Source of the DNA: Ruminococcus sp. UNK.MGS-30
GTDB taxonomy: Bacteria > Bacillota > Clostridia > Oscillospirales > Ruminococcaceae
DNA: 64,000 bases
Direction: 5' to 3'
NCBI GenBank assembly: GCA_000980705.1
Contig: LBCK01000005.1
Coordinates: 1-64,000, forward strand
Both the position numbers and the translations under genes were made by a program. The notes under the pieces were generated by a model that was given only the letters and a program-made list of their open reading frames with translations, did no database searches and had not been told where the DNA came from. Below are positions 1-6,112 of the stretch, in pieces; the stretch's first letter is position 1, and each line of letters opens with the position of its first letter.

Positions 1-82
1 TTACGGCGGTGGCTGGTTTTGCCTCCGATTCCGAATCTAAGAACAGCTCGTTCGTTTCAAACCCTGGATTCTACCCACACAT

Positions 83-364
83 ATGCCAGAAGCCTCTTTC
101 AAAAAAAACAATATAACGGGATGGCGAAGAAACTATCCCGTAAAAGGGCATCCCGATTTTGTTTTTCTTGATAAAAAGATTGCTATATTTGTTGACGGCT
201 GCTTTTGGCACGGACACGATTGTAGGAACACTCGTCCTTCCGATAATGCGGAGTATTGGAATAAAAAACGAGAACGCAATATTAGGCACGACAACGAAGT
301 AACCGCCTTGTTTGAATAGCGAGGTTGGACTGTAATTCGCATTTGGGAAGTAAGCGTAAAATAA
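83..364 (+). pseudogene. Vsr/DUF559-like endonuclease remnant
   Basis: The reading frame carries the core of a very-short-patch-repair-type PD-(D/E)XK nuclease: GWRRNYPVKGHPDFVF, then the FVDGCFWHGHDC block typical of Vsr. A TAG at 317-319 interrupts it, but the same frame continues as RGWTVIRIWE, the expected Vsr C-terminus. Native sequence stops at base 349, where IS66-type DNA begins and supplies the last codons. The N-terminal third is absent or unrecognisable. Vsr family enzymes nick T:G mismatches left by cytosine methylases; no methylase is visible here. The gene is doubly broken (nonsense codon plus insertion) and almost certainly inactive. Confidence 0.75.
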
Positions 365-437
365 ATCCATGACTTCCAAACAATTGAACTTTGGTGTATA
401 GTAAAGTCCGAGCAACTCTATAGAGCGGATGAGAAAA
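350..437 (+). mobile_element. IS66-family left end remnant
   Basis: Starts with GTAAGCGTAAAATAAATCC; GTAAGCG is the usual IS66-family terminus. About 88 bases match the sequence at 18027 that precedes an IS66 tnpA gene. Similarity ends after GATGAGAAAAT, so only the element tip survives. It cuts the Vsr-like gene after its RIWE motif. Confidence 0.75.
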
Positions 438-479
438 TTTTAGGGCTATAAGCTAGGCTTGACGGTCAAAACACGTTTT

Positions 480-519
480 ATCCCATCGCAGGATTTATTT
501 CCCCTGCGGTGGGATTTTC
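480..519 (+). terminator. Rho-independent terminator
   Basis: A 13-bp stem (480-492 with 503-515, one G-T pair) is followed by TTTTCT on the + strand. It lies between the IS66 remnant and the convergent XRE gene. An 18-bp near-direct repeat beginning TGACGG lies on either side of it (460-477 and 531-548, 16 of 18 identical). Confidence 0.6.
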
Positions 520-546
520 TATTGCCCTCATGACGGCAAAAACACG

Positions 547-744
547 TTATTCCTTCTCCACTCCCAGCAGATAATCCACGCTGGTATCAAAAAATTTTGC
601 GAGATAAACCAGCTTCTCCAGTGGGATTTCCGTTTTATGCGACTCATAGCGTGAGTAGGTTTGCTGGGAAACGTGCAGGATTTTCGCCATTTCGGCTTGA
701 GAGAGTTTGCGTTCTTCCCGCAATTCTCGGAAACGTAGGTGCAT
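547..744 (-). CDS. XRE-family HTH regulator
   Basis: A 65-aa protein that is essentially one helix-turn-helix domain: FRELREERKLSQAEMAKILHVSQQTYSRYE, followed by the C-terminal helix ending VDYLLGVEKE. This is the Cro/cI fold found in phage and ICE repressors. The start was chosen at 744 rather than further upstream because AAGGAGG lies eight bases before that ATG. It runs in the same direction as the neighbouring tyrosine recombinase, 215 bp away, and could regulate it, as XRE-integrase pairs often do. Its target is unknown. Confidence 0.8.
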   Translation of the reverse strand: MHLRFRELREERKLSQAEMAKILHVSQQTYSRYESHKTEIPLEKLVYLAKFFDTSVDYLLGVEKE

Positions 745-870
745 AAGGCTTACCTCCTTAGGTAGATCTGTCACATCCGCACAAGACATGAGCAGCGTAT
801 TTGGTCGGTTTACACGTTGACTTTTACTCGAAAAGTGAGTAATATAGGATACTGACATGAGGCGGCTCTC

Positions 871-892
871 TTTCGTCAAATCCGTCCATTGA
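871..892. repeat. 22-bp inverted repeat, copy 1
   Basis: This 22-mer starting TTTCGTCAAATCC is the exact reverse complement of bases 2222-2243, with no mismatches. The pair encloses the tyrosine recombinase gene and its upstream region but excludes the XRE gene and the agr cassette. Confidence 0.85.
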
Positions 893-958
893 TAAATTTC
901 TCATAAATTGCCTTGAAAAATCCATATTTATTGCTTTTCCATACGATATTTTGACTGC

Positions 959-2059
959 TCAAACGCTTAGCATCAATCGTTTTACATATTCTTGCTTCAT
1001 CTGCATAGACGAATGCACATAACGATTCAAGGTAATGCTTGCATCCGCATGACCCAGTAGTTCACTCAACGTTTTTGCATCAAATCCGTGTGCAATGCAA
1101 TCCGTAGCATAAGTGTGCCGGAGCAGATGAAATGGCACTTTTCGGATTCTGCAAGTCTTGAGAATCCTCTGAAATCGATATTGCATTACTCGTGGTTCAA
1201 CCGGCTTTGTTTTTCCGGAAATCAAATATCGAGTATCATCGCCTTTTCGTTCTCTTAAAAGCTCCAACAGGAATTCCGGAATCGGAACAACTCGTATCGA
1301 GGTCTTGCTTTTGGGAGAACCGATGATGACTTCAGAATTGCCATGTCGGTTGATTCGCTGTACGGTTCGATTGACGGAAAGCGTTCCGCTCTGAAAATCA
1401 ATATCACCCCAAGTCAAACCGCACAATTCGCCAACTCGCAAACCGGTAAATAGGCAAAGCAAAATCGCCAAATTGCTGATGCTTTTATTCGCTAAAAGAT
1501 ACTGTTCCAACTTCTTTCGTTCCTCTGCATTCAACACGTCCAGTTGCTTTTTTTCGATTTTCGGCATGGTGAAATGCGTTTCTCGAATTCCGTATTCCTG
1601 TTCCGCATAGCGTTCGATGCTATGGAACACACGCATCATATCCCGAACATAGCGTGCAGAAAGTCTTTTTCCACCGTGTAATGATCCGCTCTGCATTTTG
1701 CTGTAGATGAAGTCATTCAACTGCTGCGATGTAATATCCACCAAAAACTCAGCACCTAAAACAGGAAGAATATGGCTGCGAATGATATTTTCATAGTTGG
1801 CATAACTGGACGGTTTCACACGTAGTTTCGCCGAAGAAAGCCACTGCATGGCTGCATCTTTTACGGTCAATTTAATAGAAGAAATCGGTTGCTTCTGCAC
1901 CGTAATTTGAAACCGGAGCATTTTATTCTTCAGTTCCGAAAGCGTGTGAGCATATACATACTTGTACCGCAACGCACCATTTTCCTTGTGTCCAATTGCA
2001 ACACGCCCTTCAAACCGACCGTCCTTTCGCTTATAGATGTTACTTCCTCTTCTTGGCAT
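959..2059 (-). CDS. Tyrosine recombinase / integrase
   Basis: A 366-aa phage-type integrase. The N-terminus is the Arm-binding type common in Firmicute ICEs (MPRRGSNIYKRKDGRFEGR), then a core-binding SAM-like domain at about residues 60-160 and a catalytic domain. Catalytic motifs are visible: the first Arg in GLRVGELCGLTWGD, HLLRHTYAT (His-x-x-Arg), LGHADASITLNRYVH with the second His and the nucleophile Tyr. All key residues are present, so it should be active. The ATG at 2059 was chosen because AGGAGG precedes it by a normal spacing; the longer frame from 2080 lacks one. It is flanked by a perfect inverted repeat (871-892, 2222-2243) and reads away from the agr-like operon. Confidence 0.9.
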   Translation of the reverse strand: MPRRGSNIYKRKDGRFEGRVAIGHKENGALRYKYVYAHTLSELKNKMLRFQITVQKQPISSIKLTVKDAAMQWLSSAKLRVKPSSYANYENIIRSHILPVLGAEFLVDITSQQLNDFIYSKMQSGSLHGGKRLSARYVRDMMRVFHSIERYAEQEYGIRETHFTMPKIEKKQLDVLNAEERKKLEQYLLANKSISNLAILLCLFTGLRVGELCGLTWGDIDFQSGTLSVNRTVQRINRHGNSEVIIGSPKSKTSIRVVPIPEFLLELLRERKGDDTRYLISGKTKPVEPRVMQYRFQRILKTCRIRKVPFHLLRHTYATDCIAHGFDAKTLSELLGHADASITLNRYVHSSMQMKQEYVKRLMLSV

Positions 2060-2167
2060 TTTTAAGCTCCTCCTGACCATTTTTCAGACTGCGGATTCGT
2101 AAAAAACGCTTGGTTTTCCTGCCGAAATCCACGAAATGTTAATGAAATGCACTTTATTTTTTCTGTA

Positions 2168-2191
2168 ATTCTGCTATAATGATAGCAGAAT
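2168..2191. promoter_or_regulatory. Perfect palindrome upstream of integrase
   Basis: ATTCTGCTA-taatga-TAGCAGAAT has 9-bp perfect arms. It lies about 110 bp upstream of the integrase start and contains TATAAT on the + strand. It has the form of a repressor operator; the binding protein is unknown, and the nearby XRE protein is a candidate only by position. Confidence 0.5.
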
Positions 2192-2221
2192 CGACTCCTT
2201 TTCGCCTGAAAATCCGGTGTG

Positions 2222-2243
2222 TCAATGGACGGATTTGACGAAA
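2222..2243. repeat. 22-bp inverted repeat, copy 2
   Basis: Exact reverse complement of 871-892. It lies 105 bp before the agr-like response regulator gene, and the promoter inferred for that gene (2296-2324) is outside the repeat pair. Confidence 0.85.
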
Positions 2244-2295
2244 CGAAAATCATCTCTTTTTCTTATTATACCACATTTGAAATGCTTTATTCTAC

Positions 2296-2324
2296 TTGCT
2301 TTTTGAAGAAGGGTGTGGTATGAT
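2296..2324 (+). promoter_or_regulatory. Predicted promoter of agr-like operon
   Basis: TTGCTT, 17-bp spacer, TATGAT, 23 bp before the response regulator start. Close to the sigma-70/sigmaA consensus. Confidence 0.6.
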
Positions 2325-2347
2325 AAAAAGAAAAAGGGGTAAATGAA

Positions 2348-3049
2348 ATGCTTAGGATTGCTGTAATTGATGACGATAAAACACTGTTATGTGATATGCA
2401 CAAGCTATTTGATCGATTTATCATTGCTTATGATTTTGATTTTACCGTAGAATATTTTTCATCTTGTGAAGATATCTATGCAAAATTCAAAGCAGGAGAA
2501 AAATATGATTTACTTTTCCTTGACATTGAGTTTCCGGAAATGAAAGGTACAGAATTTGGGCTGCAGCTGCGGAGACAAATGAAAAATTATGATACGCAAA
2601 TTGTTTTTATTTCTACGATTCGGGATTATGCCATGGAATTATTCAAGATTCGACCGATTGCTTTCTTGATCAAGCCAATTGCTTATGAGGACTTATGCAA
2701 ATGTTTGCAGGATTATATGTTGGATTACAGTAATTCGGATAGTTTTTTGGAATATATATCGGAAAATACAAAGCATAAAATCAAATTGAAAGAAGTTTTG
2801 TATTTGGAATCTAACGGGAAAAAAGTGATTTTTCACACAAAAACAGAAGAGTTTGCCGTGAATGGGAAAATCAGCAGTATCATTGAGGAAAACGGTAGTA
2901 AATTCCTTTGCATATCAAGAGGCGTTTATGTAAACATAAAACACATCATTAAGGCAACATCAAAGGAAGTAACATTGGAAGACGGCACATCACTTTTTAT
3001 CAGCCGAGGGCAGCAAAGCATTGTAAGAGATCGATTGTCTGAATTATAA
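2348..3049 (+). CDS. LytTR response regulator (AgrA-like)
   Basis: A 233-aa transcription factor. Receiver domain at residues 1-120: acidic pocket VIDDD, phospho-acceptor Asp59 in LLFLDIEFPEM, and the invariant Lys109 in FLIKP. LytTR DNA-binding domain at about residues 135-233 (LKEVLYLESNGKKV, then a C-terminal strand ending RDRLSEL). LytTR regulators bind paired 9-bp direct repeats, and such pairs are found in front of agrB and agrD here (4331-4399, 5019-5087), which are its likely targets. It is followed after 15 bp by the sensor kinase, so the two are probably co-transcribed from the TTGCTT/TATGAT promoter. Confidence 0.9.
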   Translation: MLRIAVIDDDKTLLCDMHKLFDRFIIAYDFDFTVEYFSSCEDIYAKFKAGEKYDLLFLDIEFPEMKGTEFGLQLRRQMKNYDTQIVFISTIRDYAMELFKIRPIAFLIKPIAYEDLCKCLQDYMLDYSNSDSFLEYISENTKHKIKLKEVLYLESNGKKVIFHTKTEEFAVNGKISSIIEENGSKFLCISRGVYVNIKHIIKATSKEVTLEDGTSLFISRGQQSIVRDRLSEL

Positions 3050-3064
3050 AATCGGGAGGTATGT

Positions 3065-4276
3065 ATGGAAACTTCTTTATACTTAGTATCCAATGCAATT
3101 CGTGTTTATGCCATTTGTATTCTTTTGGATTCATTTCTTGGGGAACTGAAAAGCAGAACAATCTATAAGAAAGCTGCATATATAGCCTATTATTTTATCG
3201 GAAGTCTGGTTTGGATTATATCACAAAATACGAATATCAATCTTGTTATCAATACAGCAGCAATCATCTTAATTTCTATTCTGTACTGTGTAACTTGGAA
3301 AAAACGAGTCTTTTCTGCAATATGGGTTTGTGCGGTTGGAATGTTTATAGATTGGATTGCATTTTCTGTTTTGGGAGAGCTACAGTTTGTGCAAAGCGGT
3401 CTTTTGCAAAACATTTCATTTTTAATTGTTGCCTTTTTATTCCGACATTTATATCATAAAAATGTGGAGTATTCATCGAAGTCTCCATATTTTTGGCTCA
3501 TTATTTTAATTGCTCTTGGAACAATTGCAGTAGGAATTCTGACAGTAAATGATAGTTCCAAGCATGACATCATCGTTGCAATTATCCTGCTTCTTATTAA
3601 TCTTATCAATTTTTACACGTATCATCTGGAACAAGACCGACTGAAAAACAAACACATGGTGGAATTGATTCAGGCATCAAATGATGCTTATCAAAATCAG
3701 CTTAAAATCATGGAGACTTCCCAAAGAGAAATGCGGTATTTGCGACACGATATGCAAAAGCACTTGAACACCATGCGTAGGATGCTGCAAGAGAAGGAGT
3801 ATGCGGAGGTGCAGGAGTATCTCACGACAATCGAGAACGCAATTATTGTGAAGGAAGAATACTCGAAAACAGGCAATCGTGATGTGGATAGCCTGATTAA
3901 TTATGAGTTGGCTTTAGCGTCTGATTTAGGTACAGCAATTATGTGCAGAATTGACTTACCGGCAGAATTGAATATTTCATCCTTTGATATGACCGTGATA
4001 CTTGGAAACTTGTTGGATAATGCGATAGAAGCTTTGCGTCAGTCAGAAAACAAACGGCTTCTGCTCTCCATGAAATTGACTCGTGGAATTGTACGAATTG
4101 ATATTGAAAACAGCTACAACCCAAAACAGAAAAAGAAAGCGGATCAAAAACAACATGGAATTGGTCTCCTAAGTGTTTCACATACGCTTGAAAAATACCA
4201 TGGTGATCTGAAGCACTATGTAGAAGATAACAACAAATATCATACAACAGTGACCATGTTCAATGGAACAGAATGA
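3065..4276 (+). CDS. AgrC-like sensor histidine kinase
   Basis: A 403-aa membrane kinase. Residues 1 to about 195 hold six hydrophobic segments, as in the peptide-sensing module of AgrC. The dimerisation/phosphotransfer helix reads MRYLRHDMQKHLNTM with the phospho-accepting His. The GHKL ATPase domain has the N box ILGNLLDNAIEAL and a reduced G box HGIGLLSVSHTLEKYHGDL. Family knowledge: these kinases sense a cyclic autoinducer peptide made by AgrB from AgrD, both encoded just downstream. GGGAGG precedes the ATG at 3065. It should phosphorylate the LytTR regulator encoded before it. Confidence 0.9.
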   Translation: METSLYLVSNAIRVYAICILLDSFLGELKSRTIYKKAAYIAYYFIGSLVWIISQNTNINLVINTAAIILISILYCVTWKKRVFSAIWVCAVGMFIDWIAFSVLGELQFVQSGLLQNISFLIVAFLFRHLYHKNVEYSSKSPYFWLIILIALGTIAVGILTVNDSSKHDIIVAIILLLINLINFYTYHLEQDRLKNKHMVELIQASNDAYQNQLKIMETSQREMRYLRHDMQKHLNTMRRMLQEKEYAEVQEYLTTIENAIIVKEEYSKTGNRDVDSLINYELALASDLGTAIMCRIDLPAELNISSFDMTVILGNLLDNAIEALRQSENKRLLLSMKLTRGIVRIDIENSYNPKQKKKADQKQHGIGLLSVSHTLEKYHGDLKHYVEDNNKYHTTVTMFNGTE

Positions 4277-4330
4277 AGAAATCGGACGTTCTAAAGCGTC
4301 CGATTTTTTGTTGAAAAAAGCCGATTTTTG

Positions 4331-4399
4331 CATTTCATACCCAAAAGTCATACAGTTCATGCCATAAGTCGGTTTTAAAAGTCCTATTTGTGCTATCAT
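4331..4399 (+). promoter_or_regulatory. LytTR operator and promoter of agrB
   Basis: CATTTCAT at 4331 and CAGTTCAT at 4353 form a direct repeat with 22-bp periodicity, two helical turns, as AgrA/LytTR sites do. The -10 hexamer TATCAT (4394-4399) starts 41 bp after the second half-site and has no good -35, fitting an activator-dependent promoter. The block of about 40 bp is repeated upstream of agrD with the same spacing. Confidence 0.7.
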
Positions 4400-4427
4400 A
4401 AGTTAGCGAAGAAAGAAGGTGCATGGG

Positions 4428-5009
4428 ATGTTTGAAGAAGCATCCAATCGGATTACAGCATGGCTGTCCAAAATCAAAATCATAAGTTCAGACCAAGAAG
4501 TTGTATGCAAATGGGGAATGACACATATATTGGATACCCTTTTCAACATTGCAACTTTTACTGCAATCGGATTGCTTTTTCGAATGCTTCCGGAAACAGC
4601 TGTATTTACAGTCGCATATATTCCGTTGCGGTCATTCGCAGGTGGCTATCATGCAAAAACACCATTTCGATGCTGGGTTATTTCCAATTTTCTTTTAATC
4701 GCGGCATTGCTAATAGTTCGGTATGTTTCTCATTTTACTGCCTTCTTTTTATTGCTGACAGCTTTGAGTTTGCTCTGTCTCGTTGTTTTGATGCCTGTAT
4801 CTGATATCCATAAAAAGTTATCGGAAAAGGACAGAAAAAAGTATCGAAGAAAAGGACTCATGATATTGATGGTAGAAATATGTGCATCTGCTATGCTCTG
4901 TTATTTTGCCTTAATAAATTTCTCTTACAGCATTTTTAGTGCATGGATACTGTTGTCCATCATGCTCATTGGCGGAAAGATTAAGAATGGCGTACAGGCG
5001 AAAAAATGA
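4428..5009 (+). CDS. AgrB-like accessory gene regulator protease
   Basis: An integral membrane cysteine endopeptidase of about 193 aa. The family motif AGGYHAKTPFRCW holds the catalytic His and, seven residues on, the catalytic Cys; several hydrophobic helices follow. AgrB proteins remove the C-terminal tail of AgrD and form the thiolactone/lactone ring of the autoinducer peptide. The ATG at 4428 is preferred because AGAAGG lies about eight bases upstream; a GTG nine bases earlier is possible. Its own LytTR-type operator and promoter precede it, separating it from the two-component genes, and agrD follows after 132 bp. Confidence 0.9.
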   Translation: MFEEASNRITAWLSKIKIISSDQEVVCKWGMTHILDTLFNIATFTAIGLLFRMLPETAVFTVAYIPLRSFAGGYHAKTPFRCWVISNFLLIAALLIVRYVSHFTAFFLLLTALSLLCLVVLMPVSDIHKKLSEKDRKKYRRKGLMILMVEICASAMLCYFALINFSYSIFSAWILLSIMLIGGKIKNGVQAKK

Positions 5010-5018
5010 GAAAAAGTG

Positions 5019-5087
5019 CATTTCATACCCAAAAATCATACAGTTCGTGCCATAAGTCAGCTTTTTTTCTTGACTTTGTGTTACAAT
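5019..5087 (+). promoter_or_regulatory. LytTR operator and promoter of agrD
   Basis: Second copy of the direct-repeat operator (CATTTCAT at 5019, CAGTTCGT at 5041, again 22 bp apart) with -10 TACAAT at 5082-5087, exactly 41 bp after the second half-site as at agrB. The site overlaps the end of nothing and lies just after the agrB stop codon, so agrD can be transcribed separately. Confidence 0.7.
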
Positions 5088-5141
5088 GTAGGCAGACCAA
5101 ATGAAGGCCTAAATATCAAATTGGAAAGGTGGTGCATTCAC

Positions 5142-5297
5142 ATGAAAAAGAAGATTTGCTCTTTCATTACACGCTTTGGCGGTACAATGGCAGCATTGGC
5201 CCTTGTTGTTGCTACCATGACAGCAAATTCGACCTGTTTCTGGCTTTCTTATCAGCCGGAAGAGCCGGAAGAAGTGAAGATGCTGAAAAAGGATTGA
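5142..5297 (+). CDS. AgrD-like cyclic autoinducer peptide precursor
   Basis: A 51-aa peptide with the three-part AgrD layout: a basic amphipathic/hydrophobic leader (residues 1-27), a core around ANSTCFWLSYQ with the single ring-forming Cys32, and an acidic tail (PEEPEEVKMLKKD) that AgrB would remove. This closely fits the clostridial cyclic lactone autoinducer family. GAAAGGTGG precedes the ATG at 5142. The mature peptide is probably an aromatic, Cys-anchored macrocycle, but its exact ends cannot be read from sequence. There is no terminator directly after the gene. Confidence 0.88.
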   Translation: MKKKICSFITRFGGTMAALALVVATMTANSTCFWLSYQPEEPEEVKMLKKD

Positions 5298-5390
5298 TTT
5301 AAAGCTGTCTTTCCGGCAATTATGAATTGCTGCGTTGCAAAAAGAGAGTAGGTTGATGACAATGTGAAATTTTATTTAAAGGAAAATATG

Positions 5391-5553
5391 AGAGCTTGTG
5401 TTCATCGGTTCAGCACACGTCTTTTCGGCAAATTTTCCTGCTGAACTTCGTCAAATATCCTTGCAATACGACAGTATTCCTGCGGATATTTTCCTTGTCA
5501 GCATAAAAATTATGCTCGAAAGTCCGCATACTTTACCGATGAACACAAGCTCT
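5391..5553. mobile_element. MITE related to the adjacent IS5-family element
   Basis: A 163-bp non-coding unit bounded by perfect 19-bp inverted repeats (5391-5409 and 5535-5553, reading AGAGCTTGTGTTCATCGGT inward). The first 15 or so bases of the repeat match the left end of the IS5-type element that begins at about 5712, so it was probably mobilised by that transposase. The interior contains further inverted segments and no ORF. This accounts for most of the 455-bp gap after agrD; I see nothing else in that gap. Confidence 0.75.
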
Positions 5554-5716
5554 TAATTTGCTTGTATTATCTGACATATTGAACTGTGAGACTGAAAACA
5601 TTTATGGTATTCTCTAAAATTCTCTGCTTTTGTTGGAATATTTTCAAGATATCCGCAATGTCATGATGCTTGTTATTTTCCTTGGAAGCAAGTTTTTTTT
5701 GATTACCTTTAAGAGC

Positions 5717-5745
5717 TTGTGTTCATAGCAAAAAAGTGGTATAAT
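5717..5745 (+). promoter_or_regulatory. IS-borne promoter
   Basis: TTGTGT, 17-bp spacer, TATAAT, lying inside the IS5-type terminal sequence and 8 bp before the transposase ATG. It is the obvious promoter for the transposase fragment and, through it, for the secreted protein gene fused downstream. Confidence 0.65.
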
Positions 5746-5752
5746 AAGAGAT

Positions 5753-6112
5753 ATGAAAAAAGAATATCAAGCAACAAATTACGAAAGTGATTTGACAGAC
5801 AAACAATGGGAAGCAATCAAAGAATTCTTTCCATCCGGAAATAAAAGCAAATATCATAAACGATCATTAGTAGAAGCAGTGTTGTATATCGTAAAGACAG
5901 GCTGCCAGTGGAGAATGCTGCCACATGACTATCCGCCACATGATACTGTATGGAGTTTTTATCGCCGAGCAAGAGAGAACGGCATATGGGACAAAATGAT
6001 GAAGCATCTTGTCAAAATAACACGAAAACAAGCAGGAAGGAATGAAGAACCAAGTTACGCACTGATCGATTCACAGAGCATAAAAACAAGATGTGGAGGT
6101 ATCAAAATTTGA
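5753..6112 (+). pseudogene. IS5-family transposase, N-terminal fragment
   Basis: The N-terminal 110 or so residues of an IS5-group DDE transposase: SDLTDKQWEAIKEFFP (the HTH-like DUF4096 region), LVEAVLYIVKTGCQWRMLP, and YALIDSQSIKT, which contains the first catalytic Asp. The frame then ends in CGGIKI and TGA; the remaining two thirds and the right end are missing. The break lies immediately before the ribosome binding site of the next gene, and the stop (6110-6112) overlaps that gene's ATG as TGATG. The fragment cannot transpose. Confidence 0.85.

Noticed and set aside
2062..2253. 63-aa minus-strand ORF upstream of the integrase
   Set aside because: It spans the palindrome and inverted repeat and has no recognisable domain or ribosome binding site; it is regulatory DNA.
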